DNA of 64,000 nt, from the NCBI GenBank assembly GCA_033063855.1, contig CP093831.1, positions 13,888,001-13,952,000 of the forward strand, written 5' to 3'. A model generated the notes under the pieces. The model was not told where the DNA came from, made no database searches, and saw nothing but the letters and a program-made list of their open reading frames with translations. A program made the translations under genes and the position numbers. This document shows, one piece after another, positions 10,997 through 22,427 of the stretch (position 1 is the first letter of the stretch; each line of letters starts with the position of its first letter). This DNA is from Smittia aterrima (Eukaryota > Arthropoda > Insecta > Diptera > Chironomidae).

Positions 10997-11531
10997 CTAT
11001 TGGTGGTGTGCTTCTTCGTATGCAGCGAAGTCAAACTCTGGTTGCTCTTCGATAGCATAGGATTGTTGTTCATGGCTTCCAGCGTGATGAGCATCGTGAT
11101 GATCATCGTGTGAACCGTGATGTTCGATTTTGAGATTTTTGTACTCGCTGTGATTCTCCAAAGTCAATCCATGTCCTTTTGAGTGTTCTGTCTCTGGATG
11201 AACGAGCTTCAACTTATGTTTGTTTGAGCCGATCTCGACTGGATGATGCAAGTACTTTTGGTCTTCCTTTTTGACATAAACTGGAACAGCGTGGTAATGA
11301 ATGAATTTAATTGATTGATGTGATTCGGCATGTTTATGATTAACGTGATGATGGTGCTCGGTTTCTGATGGAGCATCGGCAGCCGCTGCTTCATGTTGCT
11401 CGCCAGAATATTCGTGGATAACGCCGGCGAATGTCACCGCGACCAAAGCAAAAAACAACTGTGGAGTAAACTATTGAAATACTGTCGCCAATGAAAACTT
11501 TCTTCGTTAAACTCACCGCAAACTTCAACAT
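10997..11531 (-). CDS. Histidine-rich small secreted protein, unrecognised
   Basis: The minus-strand exons are 11517-11531 and 10997-11458, giving 158 residues. Exon 1 encodes only MLKFA; the phase-0 intron splits the signal peptide (MLKFALFFALVAVTFAGV). The mature chain is very rich in His and acidic residues: a HHHH run, many HH or HxH pairs, and a tail DDHHDAHHAGSHEQQ. It has no cysteine and no family domain I recognise. The composition suggests an extracellular matrix, cuticular or metal-binding protein; histidines are the usual sites of quinone cross-linking in insect cuticle, but the link here is inference. A TATA box (11643-11649) and a TCAG-type initiator about 30 bases downstream support the model. 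It shares strand and the split-signal-peptide design with the next five genes. Confidence 0.8.
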
Positions 11532-11615
11532 CTTTGAATACCGCAAGCTTTTCTTCCGCTTTGTGTAAAATTAAAATATGCTGCAACTGCTTCCTCGAAC
11601 TCTGCTAACTTGAAT

Positions 11616-11649
11616 GCTGAATAACTGCTTCATATTTGTTGGTTTTATA
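11616..11649 (-). promoter_or_regulatory. TATA box and initiator of the histidine-rich gene
   Basis: Read on the minus strand, CTATAAAACC is followed about 30 bases later by TTATTCAGCA, an arthropod-type initiator. Predicted transcription would start near 11619, leaving a leader of about 90 bases. Confidence 0.65.
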
Positions 11650-13194
11650 GGAGCTGTCCCCACTTTCAATATACAATGCAATTCGTTGTGTTTTAGTCTC
11701 TCCTCGTCGTCCCAGTTAGCTCGCAGTTGAAGTTTTTTTTGGCTCTCCGCAATTATGCTTTCTTTGAAAATTGTCTCGCAAACGTCGCGAAAATGCATAA
11801 AAATTATGAATCGGCTTAAGCTTTCGTTACAGCAACGAAGCCGTTCGATCATAATCGAAGGCGCGAAAATCTTTCTTTCTCTACGTCTTCCTCTTAGAGT
11901 GCAAAACACGATGCGAACTTACGTAAGAGCTTTCAAGATAATCTTTTCTGTTTCTCTCGAAGGAGCTAATGATGAAAGAACAATGAGCGACGTGAAGAAA
12001 TTGCCGACAAAAATTGAATGTTTATGTAAGAATCTGTTTTCGCATTGATTGATTTTAGCATGAAGTTGAGCCGGCGTGAAATATTTGAAATCGTTAAAAA
12101 ATTAATGTCTGGAGCTCATTACGACGCTCAAGCAAAAACATTTAAACAGAAAGTTTACATAGTACGACGAACTATATTCAATCGTGATTTAAATTGATGA
12201 TTTCAAACTGATTTATCGAATAAATCTTTTGATTTAACATATTTGAACATAAATTAAATATTAACGGAGGCTTGACGTTAATCATTGATCGAAGTTCTTA
12301 AAAAGAACTTTAAATTTTATTTAGCGGAAAAGAGTTTGAGTCAAAATCATTTTGCAGAGTGATCAACTGAATCGATTTTGAATTGAAAAACTTTCGCTCT
12401 CGCTGACAAGCTATGCAAGTTGATATTGAATACAGCGATAAATCTAATGCGGTTTGAAGTTTTTTTTTGCGATTTGGCTTCAGCTTGCAATTGTGTTCCG
12501 AAGTTGCTATTTCTCTTCCGATCTCGATGAAAGCCGGTTTAATTAAAATGAAATTGAAATGAAAAAGTCGTCCAATTAAACTTGATGCCAGCAAACTATT
12601 ATGCATGCGACTATGAGACAATCGCCGCATGAGTTCATCAAAGTAATCGTTTTATTAACAAGTCAATTACATCATAAGCGAAGGAGATTTTGCTAATTCA
12701 CTGAAGATTGATGCCAAATAATTAATCAAACGTTACTTTCTCATCACCAAAAAGAGATTTCTGCAACTCTCCAAATGCAACTGCAATTGAACTTGACATT
12801 AGCCGCGAAGTTTTCATGTTCAGACAGATTTGCTACAATGAGAGAAACGGGAAGTTTATTTGTTTCTCCAACTTCCATATTCAACAATGTAGCAAAATGC
12901 AACCAAGCACGCACATTCCTCTAAAGCAGCCGCATCGCCACTAACGAGAAATTCAATTGAAATGCTTTCACAGATATTCATGTTAAACGATAAATAAGTT
13001 GAGCGATAAAATTCTCAGCATAACCACTGATCTTAAATTAAAATGAAGCTTAACGCTTTACCGCTCGGGTGATCATCGAAAGCAGTAACCAGATTAATGA
13101 GACTCAGAAGCGCCAATTTAATTTTCGAATCGTTTTCTTTAATAATTTAAATAACTTAAAAGTTTTTTTTTACATAATTGGACAAGACGATTAA
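11650..13194. other. Intergenic, no gene seen
   Basis: About 1.5 kb of AT-rich sequence. The two longest open frames (11755-12048 plus, 12310-12630 minus) have no plausible protein composition, splice partners or promoter, so I left them out. It probably contains regulatory DNA for the histidine-rich gene and the 3' UTR of the gene at 13195. Confidence 0.55.
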
Positions 13195-16100
13195 TTAAAG
13201 AGCTTTCGTTACTCTCACGAGAGCTTTCTGGTTGACCGCTGGCGGCGGTCTCATATCAGTCGACAGTTGAGGTTGCCGTGCGCGATTGATTGAACCTTTC
13301 TGGAATAAATTCTCATCGCGAGGGCCTTTGCCTCTCATCATCGGACGAAGAACGAAACGAGGATTAGTTGAGGAAGCTTGAGGTTCGCTTCTTTGCTTCT
13401 TGTTCATATTGTTCCAACCACTAAAGTCAGTCATTGCGTAATTTTGATTGTTCTTGATGATATTCTTCTGCTGTTTTATGTTTTGCTTTCCTTTGTTGAA
13501 GTTCAAGAGAGATCCAACGAGAGGGAACTTTGATTGCTTATTATTATTACTATTGCCATGATTCCCAGTTTGCGCTGAGTTCTTCTTTTGTCTTTGACCA
13601 TTCTCTTGTTGGCCTCCATAAACTTGATAAATCGGATTGTTGGAAGTGTAAGCGCCCATTTGATTGCCCGGGAAATTCTTCCAGTTCGATGGGAATCTTT
13701 GTTGATTGTTCGATGGTGACTCATCGAGATCTTTCAATTGGTCATTGACTTCAGCTTGTGCAATCCCGCCAAGCATGTATCTGAGTGAGTGAGAAAAGAA
13801 ATTTAATTGAATTGTGCAACTCGGAAATATAAAACTCACTTCAGCGTGTTCAAATCGATGTTGTACGGGTTTGAGACTGGGATGCCGTTGATAATTTGAA
13901 TAGGAGCATCGACAGGGTCATCAACTTTATTATCATCGTCGTCATCGTCCTGACCACGAACGATTCTCGGGAGCTTGCTACTGTCAAAGTTCATCGATGA
14001 GTAACTGGAGGCTCCACCTTGATTACCTTTCGAGTTATATTTGTTGGCTAACATGTAACCGTTGTAAGGATTCGGTTGATCTTCGTTGTCCGAGTTGTCA
14101 TAAGATTCTTGAGGTTGTGGCTTCTGCTTTTGATTGTAACTGAGATTGTTGATGTCGTGATAGGTTTGCTGAGAGAAATGAAGCTTTGGCTTGTTAACAA
14201 CATGTGACTGATCAAACTCTTCAACGTTTTTCAAAGCAGCTGAGTGATCGAAATGACTTACATGCTGATAAGTTTGACCAACGTCAATCGCTGACAAGTC
14301 GAATGGTTTTTGTTTGCTTTTCTTTATCGTCAAGTCAACTTGTGGTGATTCCTGAATTTCTTCAATGGCTTCCTTCAAACGGTTTGCTGTGTAAACATTT
14401 TTTGGAAGCTTCATTGGACCCATTTGCTTGTATTGAATTGGAGATGGAGTATTTTTATATGATGGTGAAGTTGCGCTTGGAAGTTTCTTGATTGATGCAG
14501 AGATATCTGAGTTGTCAGATTCATGATATCTTTGGTTCTTCACGTTGCTACCATCGCTCACTGAATCCTTTGGATTTTGACCTTTCATATATTGCACGAC
14601 AGCTTGTTTAATATGACGAAGATAATCGTCTTTAGTGAACTCAAGTGGACGACCGCCACGAACTGCTGGATCGACAATTCTCACATTGTCACTGTTGGTA
14701 AGTTCTGAATCGAATTCTGAGTCAAACTCGTTGTCGAAATGATGAAAGTCTTCTCCCTTTTCTTCGTGTTGATGTTGGTGGTGGTGATAAACGACTTCAG
14801 GTTCGTGCTTCTGCTTTTTCTTTTGCTTCTTTTGACGTTTCTCTTCTTCATCGACTGAGTACAAAACGAAATATTGATTCTTCGAAGCTTCAGCATCATT
14901 GTCTTGCTCGTTCATTGGCGGCGGCATTTCATGATCATCGAGATGAGTTTGCATCATTGGATTCGGATGAAATCCTTCCGATTCCTGATCGATCTCGAAG
15001 TACATGTTCTTCTTCTCCGCTGTTTGTTTGTCGCTTGATTGTTCAGGTTCAAAGAATTCATGATCACTCACCTTCATCATCTCACCTTCATCGTTGTTGC
15101 TCTCTTCCATTTTCCCAGCATCTTGCTCAGTGAAATATTGATAATTGTAGTTCTTGTGGAAGTTTTCATAGAAATCCATGTCTGCTTGAGTAGATTGGTT
15201 CAAGTTTGAGTAGAAATCTTGTGTTTGAGCTTGTTCAGGGAATGACGAACTTGTCGATTGGAAAGCAAAGTTTTCAGTTTGATTCGGAGCGAATTGATAA
15301 TCAGGGACAAATTTGTAGATGACTCGTTGTTCGGCTGGTTTGAAGTTTTCTTGATGCGATTGTTGGTTTGTCGATGCTTTTGTTTCTTCAGCTTTCTCAA
15401 AACTATTAAATTGAATTTTGGGTCGAATTACGACCGTTCGTTCATCATCAGAAGCCATCTCAGAAGGTGAAGGCGACGCCGATGGCGTTGCTTGAGTGGA
15501 TGGTTTGATATAAAAATCTGATTGCGCTGTTGACGAGATTTGAGCTGGAGACGAAAATTTGTAGATTTCTGGAGAGCGAGTCGTTGAGAAGTGAGGCATG
15601 GTCGATGGAGATGGAGTGACAGAGAACTGCTTGACTTCTTCAAAAGGCTTTTCAGTTGACGGACGACGAATCCTCATCGGTTTGCTTGAAGGCGAAGGCG
15701 ACATTGTACTTGATGGAAGATAGTAATTCGCTTTCTTTGTTGGCTTCATCATCTTAATTGGCGAAGTAGTCGATGGTGTTGCCGATGAGGGCGTTCCGAA
15801 AGATTTATCGCTCTCGTAATTCGAGTAACTAGCGAAGAAATCTTGATGCGAGTTATCGGTTGGAGTGTACTCACTCGGGCGTTGTAATACGGGCGAGTAT
15901 TGATATGAATCAGTCGAAGTGTGTTCAGCTTGCACTTTCTTTCTACTCGTGAACTTTTGTTTCGGATATTTCGTTGTCGATGATGATGGAGCAAAAGTTG
16001 ATGAAGGAAGATCAAAATTTTGTTGAAGGTTTTCATCAAATGAAGGCTCTTCAGGATAGTAATAGTGATAAGTATTTATGTTGTTATTCGTCTTTGGATC

Positions 16101-17237
16101 TTTCGTGATAATTGCTCCGGGGCCCTGAGGTTTGTAATACTTTTCTGATAAATCTTTAGGAACTATCGGTGGCTGCTTAGCTTTCTTTGCGAAAGGTTTT
16201 GCAGTTGTCCTCGCAGTAATTCTTTTGCTTTCTTGGAAGTAGTAATTGTAATCCTCAACGTCAGAATTCTGAATCTTCTTTTTCTTTGGAGTGTTGACTC
16301 TCTTGGGTTCATCATGAGTTAGCGAAGTGTACTCTCGGAAAGTGTTGGTTGGAAAATTCTCTTTTTGCTTCTGATGGATCTTTGGAGAATGACTGATGTA
16401 ATCTTGTGAGAAGTTGTAAGGCTCTGGAGTCACATATTGAACCTTCGGTTCTTTGGAGAAAGATTTTTTAAACTCATCTGAAGCTACAAGAATAAAAATT
16501 ATTAAATCACTAGAAAAGTTAATAGCGAAGCTTATTAACCTGTTAGATATCTTGAAGGATAATTTTCTGGCGCTGACACAACATTAGAGTTCGCCGTATA
16601 GCTTATTGAATCGGACGCAATCTGGTCGATGTAATTGCCATCACTGTCTTGCGCTATGCTGTCAATGATTGGTCTTCGTCGTTTCTGTTCATTTTTCGCT
16701 GCGAGTGAAAAATCTCCCTGCAAGTAAAAAATGTTTCGCACGCGAATGAGAGAAAATTATTTTGACCATGAAAAGCGATGGAGAAATTTTCAGGCTTGAA
16801 GAATTCATGAATTTGAGCTTCGTGCATTCTGTTGTGAAGTTGACCGGAAAAAGTTTTCTTTTCTGTTTTCACTACTAAACACGTATCATTGTTATCTCGA
16901 TTCAATAAACATTTTCTTTTTGGAAGAACTTTGATTAACTTTTGTTTTTGATCATCTAAAATTTAGATCCTTGATCAATTCAAAGAAATCGCTTAAGTCT
17001 CCTTTTTTTTTTAGAAATATTTAGTTGCTAGTGAATAGATTTCAAAACTACTGAGTAGATTCTACTCAAAATTTATCAAATTGAATTTCGTACAAAAACA
17101 CAACTTGATCAATTTCCGCAATCACATTTCTTTTATCACAACTGAAAGCTCATTTGCCATCAAATTTCTTTTCCGCATCACTGTTCACTTACAATAAAAA
17201 CCACGGCTAGCACATAAAAACTAAATTTAATTTTCAT
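13195..17237 (-). CDS. Large secreted low-complexity protein (1150 residues), unrecognised
   Basis: The minus-strand exons are 17193-17237, 16540-16717, 13840-16483 and 13195-13780. Exon 1 encodes a clean signal peptide core (MKIKFSFYVLAVVFI) and ends in phase 0. The mature protein is mostly disordered: Ser/Thr/Pro-rich repeats such as TPSPSTMPHFSTT and SPSPSKP at about residues 200-430, an acidic Gln/Glu-rich centre, a His-rich patch (EVVYHHHQHQHEE), and an Asn/Gln/Lys-rich end. Tyrosines are frequent throughout. One segment looks ordered: LEFTKDDYLRHIKQAVVQYM, near 14590-14650, a predicted amphipathic helix. There is a basic KRRRP near the N-terminus. No cysteine-rich, chitin-binding or enzyme domain is visible. 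A matrix or cuticle structural role is inferred from composition only. Intron 1 is 475 bases; the others are 56 and 59. Confidence 0.82.
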
Positions 17238-17292
17238 CTTAACACGCCGATAATTCACAAACAATTGAAACTATTTTTTGTTTTGCAACACC

Positions 17293-17299
17293 TTTTATA
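17293..17299 (-). promoter_or_regulatory. TATA box of the 1150-residue secreted protein gene
   Basis: CTATAAAAGG on the minus strand lies about 60 bases before the start codon, with a plausible start of transcription about 30 bases downstream. This is consistent with a strongly regulated, tissue-specific gene. Confidence 0.6.
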
Positions 17300-17988
17300 G
17301 ATAATAAGAAAGCACCTAAGCAGCTGAGAGAGAAAGACGGTGGAAATTAAGCTCGCGCAGTGGCGGATTCTAATCTCGAGGAAATCAAAGTTGTAACTTC
17401 AGCTCTGCAATCGTTAAAATGCACTTTGCAACATAATCGCCAAAGCGTATCGGATCCATGCTCGCGAGAAGAAAACGAGAATATTTTTTTGGAAACTTTT
17501 CTTTCTTTCTCAATCGATCGCTTTCAGGGATTTTCACTGGATTGATTTCTGCAATTAAACATTGAAAGCTTGAGCTGCCACTGAACTTGAATTTATCTTT
17601 AGAGAAAATGAAATTCTCACGAAAATTGCAAATTTGTTGATTTTCCGCCGAGTAAGTTTCAACAACTCGAGAGTAACTCGCTGCTAATTGCAAATCAGAG
17701 CTGCCACAAATCATTTTAGCAACAATTAATCACGATCAGTTGACTGAAGCTTCTGTTTGTGAGTTCAATGATCGAAAATCATTTTGTTTTGAACCTGAAA
17801 CAATTTCCCAACAAAAATAACTTCAAATTATTTCATGGTAACATTTTATTGCACATTCAGCAAAATAAAGATTTAAAGCGAGCGAAACATTTTAAAGTCG
17901 AACAGGAAGCGAAAAATGTCACAAGGATTGTGAGATTATAAATACATGGCGAAGACAAATCAGTTGAAAATGTTTATCTAACGAAGAT
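17300..17988. other. Intergenic spacer
   Basis: About 0.7 kb between two minus-strand secreted-protein genes. Short open frames on both strands here lack start context, composition or splice support. I see no repeat or RNA gene. Confidence 0.55.
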
Positions 17989-20900
17989 TTACTCTTTCTC
18001 ATTGTGTTTCTCCTTCTTCTGACGCTGATTCTTCTTCGATTTGTTCATCATCATTCGACGAGCTTTTTCGAAATGTTCTTTCGAGAATGGGGCCATTCGT
18101 TTTGGGTTGTGTCGTTCAGTCCATTCATCGTGAGTTGGAGCGAGTGTCGCCTGAACGTGATAATTGATTGGCGACTTTGATCTTTGCGTAACAGAAATGA
18201 CTTCAGCTGATGCAGGATATTCTTGATGATGGTGGTAATCGTGTTCTGGTTGATGATTGTTATGAATTTGTTCCGCTTCGTGTTCATAGACTTCCTCGTG
18301 GTGCTGATGAATTGGCTGCTCTGCAACTACAATTGGCTTCGCTTGATGTTGTGGACGATGAACTCGGTTTTTCTTTTTCTTGAAAATTACTTGAGTATGC
18401 TTGTCACTTGGATAATTCTCGACTGTCTCCAACTCTCCAGTATTCAAATGTTGTTGCTGATGATGCAACACGCCTTCTTCATACGCTGGTGTTACGAAGT
18501 TGATGTAGCTTGTCGGATATTCTTGCTCTTGCTGATGGTTTGGAGCGTGGATGAAGTCTTGTTGAGGTTGATGAGTTGGCGAATGTTGGTAATAGCTTTG
18601 CTCGCCAGCGGGAATCTGATACGAATCAGTTTGTTGATAATAATGCGGAACTCGCTGTTGCGTCTGCTGCTGTTGGTGGTGCTGATAATATTGCTGCTGG
18701 TACATGGGAGAGATTGCGATCATTGGAATGTATTGCATTTGTTGATGAGGATTTGAAACGTAATGTTGTGGATGCATGAGATGACCCTGTCGCTCTTGCT
18801 CTTCAAGGGCTTTGATGTATTGTGTTGCTCGAAGTTCCAAATATTGCTGAAGAAGCGCTTGAAGATGAAGAGCGTACTTTTGTGGTCCCGGAATTCGCAA
18901 GACAATAACAGGAATTGGATCTTCATAAACTTGCTCTGGTTGATAGTTTTGACTTCCCGAATGTTCATAATTTGGCTGATAATCATCTTTCAACTCGAAA
19001 CTGTGCGATTGTTGAATCTCAATGTCAGTAGCTTTCTCGTGGTAGTCGGATTTCTCTTCGGGAACATCTTGAATGGTGAACTGATGCATGAGATGAGGTT
19101 GTGAGAAATAGTAGCCGTTGGAATGTTGATTTTGGTTGAGTCCGTAACTAAAATTTAAAACAGAATATAAAATCAAATGTTAAAGATCGCAAACAAATAA
19201 TTTACCCAAGCGAACTATCAATCGTTCTCTTCGTATTCTTGTTCGTCACGGCCGTTGCATTTTCTCTTTCAACTTTGATTTTTATTTTATCGCCGTGAAC
19301 TTTGAATTGCTTGTCCACCTGCTTCAAGAACTCGACATCCTCAGGCGATAAATTGCGAAACTCATCGATGATCGTCTTCTGCGATTTTATTGGCTTTAGA
19401 TTCAGAGGTTTCTTAATGATCTTCTCATGATGTCTCGCCAGCGCATCAATGTTGCTGACAATCACGATTAAGTTTATCTGCAAGAGAGAAAAAGTGTCTG
19501 TAAGATTCACATCTTGAACAATGTTGCTGATGATAATCAATGACGAGAAAATGGAAATGGTGAGATATAAAAATTGCAAATTATGCAAACCGTCCAATTG
19601 AACGAGAAGAGAGAAATATGTCGAGTTTCGTAACTTTCCATTATCGAAATTATCCATTTTTCCTCACCATCGAAATGTCGGACATAAAGATTTTTATTTC
19701 ATAAAAACGCAATCTCATTTAACGGTTTTAATTCTGAGTCACATTTTCCCACCAACTATCCAAAAAGAAAATAAACAACGGAAGCAATTTGTTGACAGAG
19801 AAGTCACTTTCGACGTAAAAATAATTTAAAGTAGAATTAATCAAATTGAATGATTTGGACAATTCGCAAAGACATTTCACTAAACTTTTCAATTTATTGA
19901 AAAAGTGGCTTCTCTGTCAATTACCTTTAGTGTGTCGTTAAAAATCTGAAACAATGCTCGCGACAACTCGACGACTCCGGATAATTGTGATTTTCCCCAT
20001 GGCGCTCTCTTTTTTTTTCTCTCGTGATGAAATCTCTTAATTTAAGAAAACATAATTGGATCTCGAGCGTCTAATGAAATGAAAGTTTTGATGTTGAACA
20101 AATTAAATCGTTTTGGTTCATCAATCATTGAAACCTTTTCGGGGATCGTCAATGTTACCAAACACTTTTCGCGAAATTTAATTTATCGAGTAATAAAAAA
20201 AGATTTTTTGGATTAATTGATGTCGAAAACAAATGTTTCTCTAGCTCGTTGGACTCTTTCAATGAGATTATGCAATGCGTACGCTTCACAAACAACTTCC
20301 GCTAAGAGAAAATGTTGTGGACGTGACGAGTGCATCTTGGAATCGAAAGATTTTCATCTTTCTTGATGTGCAAGTGATGTAACGAGTTTCAGTTGCGCAC
20401 GAGAAATGAAATCAGATCAGATCAAGATAAATGGAAAATGAAGGTTTCATTAAATTTGTAAGTAGTCAATCAAGACTCTGCAGAATGTCAGTTCAATTAT
20501 TGGTAATGTTCACAATAAGTTTAATTTTAAATTTCTCATCATTCACAAGGAAGTAAAATTATGACTGCACAAAACTCGATCGCTCGAGTGCAACAAAGAT
20601 TTCAATCGAATGGAATCATAATAAATCGAAAGAAAGTTGTTTTCTGCCGGTCACAAATGACTTTTAATCGCCAATTGTGAGTTCTTTCTTTCCATTGCTT
20701 CATGGTCGCTACTTTCAGGAAGTTGATCAAACCATTCCCATGTTTGTGTCGCAACGTTGATAATTTTTTTTACCAAACATGAACCACGTGAAGGTTTCAT
20801 TTGCTCTCACGATCCTTCCACGAAATCAGGTGTGAAATGATTGCGGAGCAGTTTGCATAATAGCGACGGTAACTTGATCTCATCGACAAAAAAAGAAAAA

Positions 20901-22427
20901 ACTTAATCCGCCAAAATTTGTTGTTCCATTTAAACGCAAACAAAAAAACCCGCGAAGATGATGAAGAAGAAAAACAATTTCTCAGTTTTAATCACACCGC
21001 TCTCCAATAAAAGAACTACAAACGAAGAATTACCTACATTGCGTAATGAATTTAACAAATTTTATTACCAAAGAGTTGCGATGTGTTCGGTTTTGTCTTC
21101 ATCAAACATTTTTTGATGGGAGGGTTTGATAGACAAATTGCTGATGAGGCATGAGAAATTTATGAACGCTTCCATCAATTGTCTCGTTAAAGCGAAGATT
21201 GACCGAGTTTTTTTTATAATAAAAATCCTGAGAAATTATCACAAGTCCTCAATTTCTTTCAAGATAAAAAATTTCCCTTCAATTTCTATCACGCAAGTCA
21301 TGTGACACGAACTTCTTTAAACCAACAATTATTGCGCAATCCTCCATTTAATTTATGTTTTGTTTCATGTGGATAATTAGATCGAAACAATTATAATCCA
21401 TTTGAGTTTGAATGCTATGAGGCAATTTGATGTCGTGGTGAGAGATTGAAACTTGAGACGACTTTGATTTCGCTACCCACTCGACACTTTGAACCTGATT
21501 AAGACGCGCAAATGGAACAGTTTTGATTGACGAAGATATTGCGAAAGAAGCGATCGATGCTGACCTAGTCAATGTTACATCATGAAGCGTCAATCGACCA
21601 GCAGAGGCAACTAACAAAGGCTTCATTTGCCAGAACTTTTGAACTCGTGCGGGTTTAAAAGTTTGTTTTCGCCATCAATGCCATTAAAGTGGTTCGTCCT
21701 CCTGTCATCAGAAGGCTCTGCACAATGGACTTATACGTGAGTCCCACATTAATTAATTTTTTTTCTTCTCGTTTTTGGATCATGTTGGATCAGCGAGCGA
21801 GCAGCTACTTAAACGGCAACAGTTGGCATTTAATAATGACATAGCAAAGCATTTTTATTGGAGCACAGTGCCGCGTCGCTTTTCGTGTTATGACTTCAAC
21901 GTGATGGAACAATAATAAAGATTGAGATCGTCCCGCGCACATATGAACCAAGAAGTCATCTGCGCGGAATTAAGTCATTGTGTGGCAACTCACGAAAGCT
22001 TCACGCGCGCGCGATGACCGTCGAACGTCAAATGAATCACGATAGATGGTGCAAAATGTGGAATTTATGATAAATTGGCTTGATCTGAGATGGCCCAAAA
22101 CGGCAACGCATCGTGCGCCACTAAACGTTTCGGTTATTCACTGAGTAATGCTCAGACCATTGTTGGCGGGCGGCTAATGAATTATAAAGCGAAATCGATC
22201 TGAATTAATCGACTTTTAACAAGTTCAAATGGACTTTCTTAGATTGAGAAAAGATTGATGAAGATTAATTGAAGTTGAGCAATATTTCTTGACAATTTTA
22301 TTTTGCATTAAAAATCACGGAAAGAAAACTTATGTAAACTCAAGAGAACTCGTTTTTCCAAGAAACAAATTAAATGATAACTAATGATTTTAAGCTAAGT
22401 ACTCACCACAACAATCAGCCACTTCAT
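17989..22427 (-). CDS. Gln/His/Tyr-rich secreted protein with an ordered helical core, unrecognised
   Basis: The minus-strand exons are 22407-22427, 19206-19477 and 17989-19147, giving 483 residues. Exon 1 (MKWLIVV) and the start of exon 2 (INLIVIVSNIDA) make one signal peptide across a phase-0 intron of about 2.9 kb; this long join is the least certain part, but phase and hydrophobic continuity fit exactly. The N-terminal part is Lys-rich (IIKKPLNLKPIKSQK, KRTIDSS). At about residues 175-215 there is a clearly non-repetitive segment starting PIPVIVLRIPGPQKYALHLQ and continuing as a helix rich in Leu, Gln, Ala and Glu. The rest is QQQ, HHQ and YYQ repeats, with a basic C-terminus. It is presumably an extracellular structural protein; no function is established from sequence. 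Confidence 0.75.
19478..22406 (-). other. Large first intron of the Gln/His-rich secreted protein gene
   Basis: This 2.9-kb intron is about 50 times longer than typical introns in the window. It contains no convincing coding sequence; the longest minus-strand frame (21348-21626) has no signal peptide, domain or splice partner. Large first introns of tissue-specific genes often carry enhancers, so regulatory DNA is the likely content, but no specific site is claimed. Confidence 0.5.

Noticed and set aside
11755..12048. 97-codon plus-strand frame
   Set aside because: Basic, Ser/Arg-rich random composition, no domain, no splice sites in register. It lies in the upstream region of a TATA-driven gene on the other strand.
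12310..12630. 106-codon minus-strand frame
   Set aside because: No signal peptide, domain or promoter; typical chance frame in AT-rich DNA.
18223..18756. Long hydrophobic plus-strand frame (Met/Leu/Val-rich)
   Set aside because: It is the antisense shadow of Gln/His-rich codons of the minus-strand secreted protein gene.
21348..21626. 92-codon minus-strand frame inside a long intron
   Set aside because: No domain or splice partner, and its composition looks random.
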